A stretch of DNA of 64,000 nucleotides, taken from contig JASJOG010000596.1 in the NCBI GenBank assembly GCA_030142905.1, forward strand, positions 33,114 to 97,113. Reading direction: 5' to 3'. The position numbers and the translations under genes were made by a program. This stretch comes from Heliopora coerulea (lineage: Eukaryota > Cnidaria > Anthozoa > Scleralcyonacea > Helioporidae). Of the stretch, positions 46,198 to 56,956 are shown in pieces. Position 1 is the stretch's first letter, and each line of letters opens with the position of its first letter. The notes under the pieces were generated by a model. That model worked only from the letters and a program-made list of their open reading frames with translations, did no database searches and was not told where the DNA came from.

Positions 46198-46998
46198 TTT
46201 ACTTTTATTTTAAAATTCAGCTTGGTATGCTAAACGAAAATTCAAACACATTTGTTTGAGAGCAAACTAAGTAATTGACCTAACAGCAAGCCTTACTGAT
46301 GTTCTAGTTATGTATAAATGTTTGGCAGTTCGGGTTCTTGAGTGTAATTAACTGACACTCGCCTGACAGTTGACGTGATTGACGAACCAGGAGGAAAAAG
46401 TAGGCGTAATTGCAGAATAAAAATCAAAGCCCAGTAAAAAGTGCGGAACATAGGCATCGTACGTTGCTTCTCGCAACATCATCAGAGAATGAATGTGTCA
46501 TGTAAAGGTTAATTAAGACTATATTACAGCGGTTATGTTACAGGGGTCATATTATAGGCTATTCAACGATTAACTGACTTTTATACTACAATTAACCGAT
46601 CAGTTCTTATATATTCCTCGTGTTTGCCTTACAACGGTATAAGGAATTTCGTCTATTGAGCTTTCATCCGTCCGATTTCTTGGAGATCTCTCCTTGACGA
46701 GAAAAATCGTCTGGCGTTAGCCAGAGTAAAATTAATAAGTTGGTAAATGGCAACAGTGTCAAGTAACGGGTTAACGTGGTGGTTGTTTTGAATTTCTCAG
46801 ACAAGCTGAAGTTGCGGGAAAGGCTACGTTTACACAATGGTAAAAAGTTCAAAGGTTGATAACTGCCGTGATTGGTCTCAAAGATATTCCAACTTTTCGA
46901 GCAAAGGCCTTTCGTGAGAGAAACGTGTTTAGAACACGTTGAAACTTTTAACTTTTTACCTTTTATTATCACTGTCTGCGCAGTATTCCATTCTTATA

Positions 46999-47938
46999 CG
47001 TTTACATTACACCGGATAGCTTTCCGCAGCGACGCGAAAACCATACCGGATAGGCCGTACGCTTACACCAGGAGGAAAGCTATTTTTGGAGCAATTTTTG
47101 GATCGGAGCGATGTTGTTCCACTCCGCTCTTGAAAGCGAGACGTTCAATATCGGATAGGTTTTCCGCCGTTTTTTGAACATTATGAACTTTCGATTTTAT
47201 TCAATATGCCGGCGTCACGCAATCGTTTTTGTGTTATTATTTTTTAGATTATTACTAACAGTTTTGGGGTACATATAGTACAATCACTGCAATGAATTGT
47301 GTTTTAATTTTGAACACGTTGGCGAGATGGAGAAGGAGAGAGCTGTAATAGGTGCATATTCGAGGAATATTACACTCTGCCTGTCCAGATCAGGCGTTTT
47401 TATCATACCAGATAAGTTTTCAAAACTGTAAAGAATCGTCTAAACACAGCCTAAGGCCGCGTTTACACCATACTGGAAAGGTTTTTGTGTCGGTACAAAA
47501 ACCTCTCCGGTATAATGTACACAGGACAGTTTTGTGCTGTTGTAAAAAGTTATCCAGTATGATGTAAACAATGGACATGGAAAGGCAGAGTATAATCCAC
47601 CTCGAAGAGATTTCCACTTGTAACAGCGCACTCATTTCTCTCCAGCTCGCCAACGTGTTAAAAAATACGATCAATTGCTGAGATTGTACTATGTAATCCA
47701 AAATTGTTCGCAATAATCCAACAATAACACACAAACACTCGCGCGACTCCATATTGAATGCAATCGAAGGCTCAAAGCGCCCCGAAAACCCATCTGATAT
47801 GGAACGTACCACTTTCAAGAGTAGAGCGGAACAAATTCGCTCCGTTTCAAAAATACCGTTCCAAGTGTAAATGTAAGACTTATATCCGGTACGGTTTTCG
47901 CGTCGCTATATGGAAAGCTATCCGGCATAGGGTAAACG
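46999..47938. mobile_element. 940 bp long-arm inverted repeat (foldback DNA element)
   Basis: The left arm starts CGTTTACATTACACCGGATAG and the right arm ends CTATCCGGCATAGGGTAAACG. Matching blocks run in mirrored order: AGCGACGCGAAAACC, GGATCGGAGCGATGTTGTTCC-type, CTTGAAAG, CACGTTGGCGAG, ATTCGAGG...ACTCTGCCT. The axis is near 47468. The centre (about 47455-47575) has its own smaller inverted termini GCGTTTACACCATACTGG / CCAGTATGATGTAAAC. Arms of about 460 bp are too diverged for recent duplication. No transposase seen in any frame. I interpret it as a non-autonomous foldback element. Confidence 0.7.
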
Positions 47939-48599
47939 TGGTCAAAACGCTCACCAGATTGGTTCACACGGAGCGTGTTGCCACACCATTGTTTATCTAC
48001 TTTTGTGGCGACATTACAGGCAAACGTTATCAATCGTTATTTCCTCTTTTGAACCCCACACCGGCAAGTGACCTGGGCTGTTATCAATCATGACGGCCTT
48101 TTGATCTTTCATTTTGTTCCACATGAGTTTCGCGTGATATTTGGCGAGAGTCCCGGAAGCATTTCCGCGGTAAGTGTTTTTTACCTCAAGCAAACAAGCA
48201 TCAATCAATACCGATAAAAACTCAAAGATATCCTTACATTTCGCTTGTGAAGACATGGCCATCTGCTTAACCATACCTCATGAACTGGTCAAAAACTTCC
48301 TGCCCGAAAAACTTTCTAGCGCCACGTAAGTTTTCCAGAAGCTTTTTCGGTTTATTCTCTTACGAATTCGGAAGTTGTAAGTCATTGACCTGGTCTAAAC
48401 AAAGAGCTTATGGAAGCTGTGTTCGTCGTCTTAAACTCTTCAAAGGAATTCTAGTTTGTGAGTTAACGTTTTTTTGCTTAAAACCAAAACCAAGCGAACT
48501 GTTTACGTCCTTGATCAAACAAAGACATGCTCTGTACCGTCGTGTGGAAGAAGCACAGTGTCCGAGGATCTTTCAAGGACTATAAATTATTCATGCTAT

Positions 48600-51500
48600 T
48601 TGCTATGGATGTAAAATTCTTAACTGAGCCTGCGTTTATCGTACAGCCTGAGCGACAAAAGAATGAAAGAGCGAGCTTTATATGAAAACAAATAGGAAAT
48701 ACTTTGCGCGTACAAGCCCTATCAAATCGAACATACAACGTTAACAATGAATTTATGACTTAGGCTCTTCTATCCTTCGTTCTCAGTCCCGTATTCAAGG
48801 GACAAGTTTACCACCTTTCATGTTCATGTTTATCTCTTTCGACTTCGTGTCTACAGTTAAATGCCTTTTATATTTTAAATCACTACATAAAAGCAATCTC
48901 AATGTTTTAAAACAATTCGTTGCTTAGCATCTAAAAAACTAACGTATGTCGCGTTCACTTTCCTTCAAATCACCTTAGGGATTTTCCCGCCAAAACATGG
49001 CCGTCGGCCTCGAAAAAGACAAAAACCACTGTAATAGCAAACACGAATCATTTTACCTACACATGTGCCATAAATTGACGATTTAGTATTCGTAAAATGC
49101 TCTTTTCCGTTTGGTAGACAACACATGTCTTGAATTTTTCACTTAATTCGATCTTATCTGTCATTTCTTCTTCGCCAGATTCGTTACGAAAGCCTCAGAT
49201 GTTACCAGCGACTGCAAACTAACTAGTTTTGATAAGCGGGTCATGAAATTCCTGTCAATGTACACGAAGTAGAGTTAGTTCTGCGTAGAAACGCGGAAGA
49301 CGATGAATAGAATTTATAGGTGATTCATATGGTCAAACTAAATCGGCGGTTGAATTTAATGTCCATATTTGCTGTCCTTTCAACAAAGTTATAGCAGACT
49401 GTAGTTGTTGATGGAAATGTCGTAACAAGCAGGGTCAATTCGATGTAAGTGGTCTCTTATACTAGAAAAATATTACAGCTTTTCTTGCCAAGACCATGTT
49501 AAGCCAAGCTACCCATCGTCCTCATTCACACCAAACAGTAACTCATCTCAATATAGTCTCGTCGAATTTCACTACCGTGCGCTACAACTGACTCGTATCA
49601 CTAGGTTAGTTATTGACTGAATTAAGGCAGTATACTCGTTCTCCTGACACAACACCTGAGCAGGTCGGAACATCAACTTGAAATCAAGCTACGTTCCGAT
49701 AACTTCCGCGCAGTCTAATTTAGTTCTCCGTAAGCCACTTTTGTCTACCCTAAATTACTATTTATTTTGGGCATTTCGTCTCGTCTTCTCACTGATTCAA
49801 TTTCACATAAACGTATTCATACGTTTACAGCGTTAAAGACAAAACACGAAACACATAGCTATAAATAACGCTCTCAGGGAAAGCGTCTCGATACATAGTC
49901 ACTTTTGTGATATTTTGATCACAGCGAACCTTATAACGATATCTAAAATGCGTTATGACAGTATCAGATAGAACCGTAAGCAGTGATGAATTTACACACG
50001 AAAGTAAACAGCAGTAGATAGAGCTTACCTTTGATGTAACTAAACCTTCTTGGGAAACCGTAGGTAGAAACGTTTGTGTTGGTGAAATTATCTCCTTGTA
50101 TAACTCGTCAGCTTTGCCTGCCACCCAAGTCGCAGACGACTGAAAGCCACTGGCATCCCACCGTTCTGAAAGAAACTTCACAGACGTCATGGAAATTGTT
50201 AAACTATTAAAAACATTTGATATTTTCTAGGATAAGGAGTTGATTAAAACACACTTGATGCATTTTTACCATATCTTCGAGCCATTAATTGTTGTCGTAT
50301 GGCCGCGGAGTTGTTCCAGATGGTATGTCGAACTAAATGACTTTTTTATTCACAAGTCATGGCGCGTAAGGTGCAACATGGAAGAGAATAATACAGAACC
50401 ATCTTTGGACGGTACTTTCCCCTTAGGGTGCGTTCTTTCGGGATTGATCCAGAATGAGAATATAGGATTTTAGAGGTAATTGGTTCCTTTTGGGTCTATT
50501 CCGGTTCAGAATTAGAGAGAACTGGTATAATATCGTTTTCTGGGCCAGGGGCTCTCAACTCTACTTACATCAACTGCCCAGTCAAAGCGACACTGCTCGT
50601 TCAATCATTCATAAACCAAACTTAAATGAATAAATTTAAAGAGAAGAAACACTGTAGACGGTATAGCCTGTTTAGTGTGAATGGTTAATAGTTGTAGAGT
50701 CTATAGTATGGGGTTTAAGACTCTTAAACTCTATACTTCACTAAGATTAGTTTTCAATTGTATTTGTATTTGCGTTGTTCTTGTTGTGCTTCCAATATAA
50801 TACGAACAAAATAATAAGTTTTCTTTAAATGTGGCGTTTTTAATCAATAACTTCACAGGGTTTCGTGGCTACTATTTGGCCAACGATAGAAAGCTGAATT
50901 TGACTTAAATGGCGAAATGCAACCGCGAGTTTACTAATTGGACGCAAAAAATTGGTCCAAAAATAGTCAAGTCCATGTTCTACGCTTGCTCAATACGTAA
51001 TAACTGTTCTGAGCTGTATATTAAACAACTATTCGTTTCGTTCTTCGTTCATGAAATTATATGAAAGTATTTTTCTCTACGCGCCGTTGCGTCATTTGAA
51101 CTGAAGCAAAACTCCGAGTTGGAATTCTCTGGTTAATTTTAAAAGTATTGAGTTGAATAGCACAACGCTCAGGCATTTTCCACTAAATAATCTTGCCTAT
51201 ATTTCATCAATGAAAGGCCCTGTTAAACTAAAGCCAACCTTTCCAGCAACTTTTTGCATATTTTAGTCCCGAAGAAAAGCAATCCACGATTGTACAAATC
51301 GTCAGCGCCTTTCTTTATGATTTTTGCTATACGAGACATAACTAACCGTGAACTCCCCTTAGACCTCTGGTAAGTGTAGCGCTTTGATTCCACCTGCTTT
51401 GAAACAGAAGTAACTAAACATAGCGTAGTGTGACCGCCCAAGGAGTTGCACTGACATCTCGGATGATCTTTTTCTGAGATAAATGATTTTCTTGTCAATG

Positions 51501-51867
51501 ATTACAAGAACAAGAATTGCCACATTTGTTCAGAAAAGGAAATGAGGTGAGAGGTAAAAAGAATAAAAGTGTGAAGAGAGCAAGAATCGAAGGAAAAATG
51601 AAAAGAACTGAAAAACGGATGTAATGAAACAGAAAGAAACTGTGAGAACAGAATAGTGAGAATTGAAGGCGAGCAATGTAGATGTAGATGTAAAAACAGT
51701 AAAAAAAGGAAGGGAAGCAATAGAAGAAGAGAGAGGAAACATGTCCCAGAGACAAGTGGAAAGTTTCCTTACAACGAACGAAGAAAAAAATCAAACACAC
51801 ACAACTTGACGGGGTGTTGCAGCTACCACTGCTCACTTTCGCGAAATCACCCAATGAATAAACTTTT
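48600..51867. other. Intergenic stretch, no gene recognised
   Basis: A 121-codon minus ORF (50190-49825) and purine-rich 51530-51790 (GAA/GAG-rich) account for the longest frames. Neither shows a family motif. Nothing else identified. Confidence 0.4.
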
Positions 51868-51965
51868 AGATGATCAATGAACGTTCGTCAAACCCTAACC
51901 TCAGAAGAACGATTCCTGAGCGCCAGACGGTGACCGAACCAACCATTGAGCTACCGAATCTCGGA
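51868..51965 (-). mobile_element. Partial copy of palindromic tRNA-like family A
   Basis: Shares GAACGTTCGTCAAACCCTAA, CCTCAGAAGAACGATTCCTG AGCGCCAGACGG and CCATTGAGCTACCGAATCTC with the full copy 85 bp to its right. One arm only. Confidence 0.65.
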
Positions 51966-52049
51966 TGACGAGCCCGGGTGCAAGTTCAACATATGTGCGA
52001 CCTAAGCGGCAACCGCGATATGTTGATGATGATATTAATGATATATGTT

Positions 52050-52318
52050 GTAAATGCGAGAGCTTCGAGTATCTTTACATGACAGATGAACGTTCGTCAA
52101 GCCCTAACCTCAGAAAAACGATTTCTGGTCCCCAGACGGGGATCGATTACATGAGCTTACCATCTGAATCTCGGTAACTCACTAGTTAGAGCGTCTTACC
52201 GGTCATCAGAAGGTTGCGGGGTCGATCCCCGTCTGGGGCTCAGAAATCGTTTTTCTGAGGTTAGGACTTGACGAACGGTCATCGATCATCCCAAGATACT
52301 CGAAGCTCCCATATTTAC
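52050..52318. mobile_element. Palindromic tRNA-like element, family A, fullest copy
   Basis: Outer arms GTAAATGCGAGAGCTTCGAG TATC and GATACTCGAAGCTCCCATAT TTAC are inverted. Next inside are GATGAACGTTCGTCAAG / CTTGACGAACGGTCATC and AAAACGATTTCTG / CAGAAATCGTTTT. The right half carries a tRNA-like core at about 52175-52240: an A-box-like TAACTCACTAGTTAGAGCG, then GTCTTACCGGTCATCAGAAG, then the B-box-like GGGTCGATCCCC. The left half carries the shortened complement. Probably a SINE or tRNA-related unit captured as a head-to-head dimer. Confidence 0.8.
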
Positions 52319-53039
52319 CACATATATGTAATCATTTGCGTTCAGGTGTCTCCCTTTGACAAATAAAATGGTCTGTTGTTAGCAATGGTAGAATGGTACA
52401 AGACCTGTTTGAACAGAAGGTTTACCGGTGCAGTTCTCCTTTACTCGTTCGAAATGTCAATGAAAGCTGCTGAAGAGTTTGTCAAAGACGTGGAGAATTT
52501 GTCGTAGCATGGAAGCTTACATTACGAATACGATATTACATCACAACTCCATATTGGTCTGATAAAGTTAAGGTCAAGGAAACAAACTCTTTGAAGTCAA
52601 ACTTTCGTGGCGTGAGCCAAGATTGGAATTTCCCCAACATTCACCTGTCATTCGCTGAATGACAGGGAAATTATCATGAAGAATTCAAGGAGAAGCTTAT
52701 TTGTAGCCCGAATTAGAAGTGACAGATTAATCTGAGATTTGCTTTCCAACTTAATTGGTGCTAAGTCCTCAAGGTATTGACCACTTGAGGCGAATACAGA
52801 GGTTCAAGGCCACGAAAATTTTCGTGGCAAAACGACATTTTGGCGGAACCAATGAGTAGATAAAGTCAGAGTTGAGAAGTTTGAAAGATAACGCGCCGGT
52901 ATTGTTGAAAGCGGTAAGGTCTTCTGCGATATCTACCCTGGAGGTAGAAGTCAAGGTAACGTCTAGATTCAATTTAAATAGAGTATTGTACGGAGGGAAG
53001 CTACATCAGTAAAATTCCATAGGAACGCAGTTGATGTAT

Positions 53040-53285
53040 AGTGAAACAGGGTGCTGATGACACAATCATAACGCATTTGTCTCTCATCTCGGTGGTCGAA
53101 GTTCGATTTCAATTACGCTTGCCGTACTCGGATTAAAGTTGCCTTGGTCTCATGTGTGAAGAGTGTCGTCCAGTTTGAGCTACAGCACGTTTTCTCCGGG
53201 TACTCTGGTTTCCTCCTGTAGTAACAATGGACCCATGACGGGTGGCCCTTACTGGACCTCTAGGAAGAACAGCTTAGTCAAACCT
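53040..53285 (+). mobile_element. tRNA-derived SINE with V-SINE-like central domain, plus-strand copy
   Basis: In order: an eroded tRNA-like head ending in the B-box-like AAGTTCGATTTC (53100-53111); CTTGGTCTCATGTGTGAAGA GTGTCGTCCAGTTTGA; then the conserved block TTTTCTCCGGGTACTCTGG TTTCCTCCTG, and CCCTTACTGGACCTCTAGG. Colinear with the inverted copy at 32530-32262. Confidence 0.75.
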
Positions 53286-53879
53286 GGTCGTCTTTTCCAG
53301 TATAAACATAGATACCGGTACCTATACTTACAACGGTGATACCAAAAATGCGCCTTGTACTCGAAATCACAAGGTGCTAATATATTACATGAGATTATAG
53401 AGTATAGAGCAATATCATAGACTACACTCAAGTAATCCTTCTCAGAAGATTTTAATTCGGAATTATCCGGAGGGAGATTGTTTAACTCAGTCGATGTAAA
53501 AACAAATGTATGGTAGAGATGGATCTTAATTGAGCCATGTCTCATCTGGGAATCGTCTGAAACTTAGATTCTGAGAGGTCTAGTTCAGTTACGACGCCTT
53601 CCTCTGCAAGGGTAAATTCCGGAATAACATAAGATACAAACAATGAACGGTTCAGTAATCCCAAGACACGTTCCGGTCCCGAAATAAGCGGATTATAGGC
53701 CGGGAAATCAAGACTAGACGGATGTATTCTTTCTTAACGATTTAAAGTACGCTGGCGGCATTTGACCGGCTAGTTTTGGCTTTGAATCCAAAGGATTTAC
53801 GCGGATGTTTTCAACCACATCCTTCCCACAACATGATTTTCCGAAATATAGACAACTTTGCCTGTACATGAAGAGAGAA

Positions 53880-54260
53880 TTTCATGAGTTAACCTACACT
53901 GCTACAGTCAACTAGAAATGTAGACTTGAGAGGGATTTGAACTCGTATCTTCGGGTAACCGTACCGCTGCTCAAGAGCAATCCCGCTCAAGTCAGCTTTT
54001 CTAGTTGACTTTAGCAGCGAAGGTCAATTCATGAATTATTTATTTCATGTTACCCTAAGGACGATTCTGAAACAGAGTCGAAACACCGCACATCCTCACG
54101 GATATTGAGCGTTAAGTTGTCGCGAGAATCTCTCGTGTACTTAAATTGGATAAAACAAGCATACTCTTCCCGGTTGACTCGATAGTTCAACTGGCAGAGC
54201 AGCAGTCCGGTAGCCTGAAAATGCGAGTTCTAATCCTGCTCAAGTCAACTCTTCTAACGA
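53880..54260. mobile_element. tRNA-containing repeat family B, foldback plus adjoining unit
   Basis: At 53880-53985 a minus-strand half (TTAACCTACACTGCTACAG, GGGATTTGAACTCGTATCTT) faces a plus-strand half at 53985-54100 (CAATCCCGCTCAAGTCAG, AGTTGACTTTAGCAGCGAAG, CATGTTACCCTAAGGACG). This runs on through GCACATCCTCACGGATATTG and ACTTAAATTGGATAAAAC into a tRNA-like head at 54175-54250 (GACTCGATAGTTCAACTGG CAGAGC, B-box-like GAGTTCTAATCC). Tail joined directly to head suggests tandem or circular-derived units. Confidence 0.7.
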
Positions 54261-54590
54261 CTGTTTGAAAGTAATCTATTCTTGGACCAGATTGGCTTTC
54301 GTCATGCGAAGTTTTCGAAGTTCCTACTTCCATCTCCAGGCATCTTCCGAAACGTCGCATAACGAAAACCAACCTGGTTCAAGAACAGAGCAAGAAACAA
54401 ACTCCGAAAAACATCTTGAAGACTTAAGATTTAAGTAAAAACAAGAGGAATGTAAACGGTAATACTTCGATCTTATTTCAAAGTCATTGTCAAACCTTTT
54501 TCGGAGTTTGTTTCTTGCTCTATTTCCTTAAATTGTTGGCTGGTAATGGCTTCAAGGATAACTTTCAAACAGTCATGACTAACACTGAAC
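54252..54590. mobile_element. Foldback element inserted into a family B copy
   Basis: Outer arms GACTGTTTGAAAGTAATCT / ATAACTTTCAAACAGTC. Inner arms AGAGCAAGAAACAAACTCCG AAAAA (54387-54411) and the exact complement at 54497-54521 are a perfect 25 bp inverted repeat. It separates a family B head (54175-54250) from a family B tail (54614-54712). No ORF. Confidence 0.65.
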
Positions 54591-54613
54591 CGACAAACCA
54601 ACCCTCCAACAAC

Positions 54614-54712
54614 GTTTCTAGTTGACTTTGTCAGTGTAAGTTAATTCATGAAATTTTCTTTTCGTGTTACCCTGAGGATAATTTTGAAATAGAATCATTG
54701 ATACATGCACCC
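54614..54712 (+). mobile_element. Family B tail fragment
   Basis: TCTAGTTGACTTTGTCAGTG TAAGTTAATTCATGAAATTT followed by CGTGTTACCCTGAGGATAAT TTTGAAATAGAATC. Same order as the tails at 54005-54085 and, inverted, at 56380-56440 and 56765-56835. Confidence 0.7.
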
Positions 54713-54719
54713 CTTATGT

Positions 54720-55372
54720 GAGACCTGACTGCTGACGCCTAATACTCGGTCGAACAGATGCCAATTTAGAAGAAAAAAAATTCTCGAAACTTATTACTCG
54801 AACTTTGCTTGAGTCAACTTTAGTTCCTCCAGTCTTCGACTTAGGCGACGTTGGCTGTGCAATCTTTCACCTCAGTACATCTGTTCCTTTACAATTTAGT
54901 GGTCTGTAATCATTTATCAGCATCGGAATTAACAGATATCGCTCTAAAATATGTAACCATAGTAGAAATGCTTTCTTATTCACTCGTTTTTTTAACCTGC
55001 GCGGGTACCGTTTAATATATCAAAGATAATTTAATCCTTTATATAAGATACAGTACATCAGCTATGATACTCTGGAAACTAGTGGGAGATCTTTACCACA
55101 CCGAAAAATATACCATGACATATATTTAATCTAGACCTCACATGAATACACTATATGTTTCAAGCTCATCTCTTTCACGTTATCAAGGTCTGATAACGAT
55201 TTTCTGGAGGGGCTTTCAAAGTTTTAGCTCAAAAGCCTTAGCAAAAGTCGAAATGCTGGACAAAAAAAAAAATATGCCTACTTCCAACAACTAATACAAA
55301 ATGTCTTCATCCAAGACAGTTACCTGACCTCTAAGACTCAACCCAGAAAACTGGAAGACATGCGACAAGTTA
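54720..55372. other. Intergenic stretch, no gene recognised
   Basis: No ORF or defined repeat identified. Confidence 0.4.
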
Positions 55373-55566
55373 GTGGCCAAACTGTTCAACCATGTTGGAT
55401 AGAACAACTCAACATTGTTGGACCCAACATTGTTTGACAATTTGCCATATCTAGTTAAACCACGCTTGTCGAACATTTTTGCTTCGTCTAATGTTGGACG
55501 AAGTTTCACATCGTTTTTTCCCAACATTCGACAGTACAGACAACAATGTTCGACAGTTTGGTCAGG
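55373..55566. mobile_element. MITE-like element built of CAACATTGTTGG motifs
   Basis: Terminal inverted repeats TGGCCAAACTGTTCAACCAT GTTG and CAACAATGTTCGACAGTTTG GTCA. The interior repeats CAACATTGTTGGACCCAACA TTGTTTGAC, TGTCGAACA and CAACATTCGACAG. 194 bp, no ORF of its own. Confidence 0.8.
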
Positions 55567-56364
55567 CTTGTACACAATGAACGCGCAAGAATGCACTATA
55601 ATTAGGCTCCTTGCCTCCAGTTATGTCTTAACGGTAAATCTAATCTTCGAAATTCCGAAAGGTCGTTACCGCCAGTCCCTAAAAGGACTGTAGTATTTCC
55701 GACTGACATCGTTAAACACATCACACGAAATTTCTATAGTGTTTTCGTTCCTGGTGAGTTTCTAAAGATTAGACTGTAAGGCGACGTCCGGGTCCTTTAT
55801 GGGTTAGCATGTTTGCCAAAAAGATTTGCCAATGTAAATTAGTCATGTAACACTCAAGGGCCTGTCATTAGTTACTTTAAAATATCGAGGGACACGTTAC
55901 ACTAGAGGTTTAACTTTTGCGAAAGATACAAGCTCATATGAGAACACGTCGACCTATAAATTCAGACTCAAAATTTTTCATCATCGACATTGAGTAACGA
56001 AAACCCAGTCGTAGGAAATAGCCACGGCCCACAGCGGACGTCCATCACTCATCGTTTGCTTTCGACCTCGTCGAAGATATGAATTGAAGCTGTCCAAAGC
56101 CACATACATTCGGTCAAAGCATATCTAATTCAACAATTAACCTTTCTTTCGTGGAAGAAATTTCCTCGGCGCATGAACCTCTAATGTTTTGGCGAATTCG
56201 CCACATGGATAATACCACACACGTCTTGAGAGATTAAATCAAGAATAGGTCAGTTAAATTACGAACTAAGTTTACACGTGTTTTTACCACAGTGTAACGT
56301 CGGTTGAACTGTTTTTATGGATCATAACTTAGAGCGCGATGAAGCAGGTAAACACCTTGCACTG

Positions 56365-56600
56365 CCTGTTTCAATTCTATTTCAGAATCATCCTCAGGGT
56401 ATTATGAAATGATAACTTCACAATTAACCTACACTGCTGAAGTCAACTGAGAAATGTCGACTCGAGCGGGATTTGAACTCGCACCTTCGGGATACCGGTC
56501 CGCCGCTCTACCTGTTGAGCTATCGACTCCACAGGGATTGGAGGCGAGTTTTTATCCAATTTAAGTGTACGAAATATTCTCGGGACAACTTAGCGCTATC
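56365..56600 (-). mobile_element. tRNA-containing repeat family B, well-preserved copy
   Basis: Read on the minus strand: GGATAGCGCTAAGTTGTCCC, ACTTAAATTGGATAAAAACT, then a tRNA-like core at 56530-56461 (A-box-like TAGCTCAACAGGTAGAGCGG, B-box-like GAGTTCAAATCCCGC), then AGTTGACTTCAGCAGTGTAG GTTAATTGTGAAG and CCCTGAGGATGATTCTGAAA TAG. The acceptor-stem bases do not pair properly and the T stem has a mismatch, so it is a tRNA-derived mobile repeat and not a functional tRNA gene. Confidence 0.75.
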
Positions 56601-56719
56601 CTTAGCGGCGGTCATCTTCAGAGTCAAAAGGGTCAGTCACTTCAACCAACAGTCTTTCTCAAGACTACACTAACCTGGACGATCAACTTCCTCAAACATG
56701 TCACGATTCTCCAAGGTTC

Positions 56720-56956
56720 AAACCATTTACTTTAACGCTATCCATGAGGATGGATGTGCAGTGTTTCAATTCTATTTCAGAATCATCCTCAGGGTATTAT
56801 GAAACGAAACTTCACAATTAACCTACACTGCTGAAGTCAACTGAAAAATATTGACTCGAGCGGGATTTGAACCGGTATCCCGAAGGTGCGAGTTCAAATT
56901 CCGCTCGAGTCAATATTTTTCAGTTGACTTCAGCAGTGTAGGTTAATTGTGAAGTT
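56720..56956. mobile_element. Family B copy rearranged into a 149 bp near-perfect hairpin
   Basis: 56720-56808 repeats the tail seen at 56370-56410. From 56808 a 65-base left arm (AACTTCACAATTAACCTACA ...) is inverted almost perfectly at 56890-56956 (...TGTAGGTTAATTGTGAAGTT). The 17-base loop at 56873-56889 contains the CCCGAAGGTGC of the tRNA-like anticodon/variable region. The hairpin was therefore formed by inverted duplication breaking inside the tRNA-like core. Confidence 0.8.

Noticed and set aside
52175..52240. Possible tRNA gene in family A element
   Set aside because: Good B box, but the anticodon stem has mismatches, the anticodon loop lacks a standard U33, and the sequence exists as inverted pairs at several loci.
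56461..56530. Possible tRNA gene (A- and B-box-like sequence on the minus strand)
   Set aside because: Acceptor-stem ends do not pair and the sequence recurs within longer diverged repeat units, so it is a tRNA-derived repeat.
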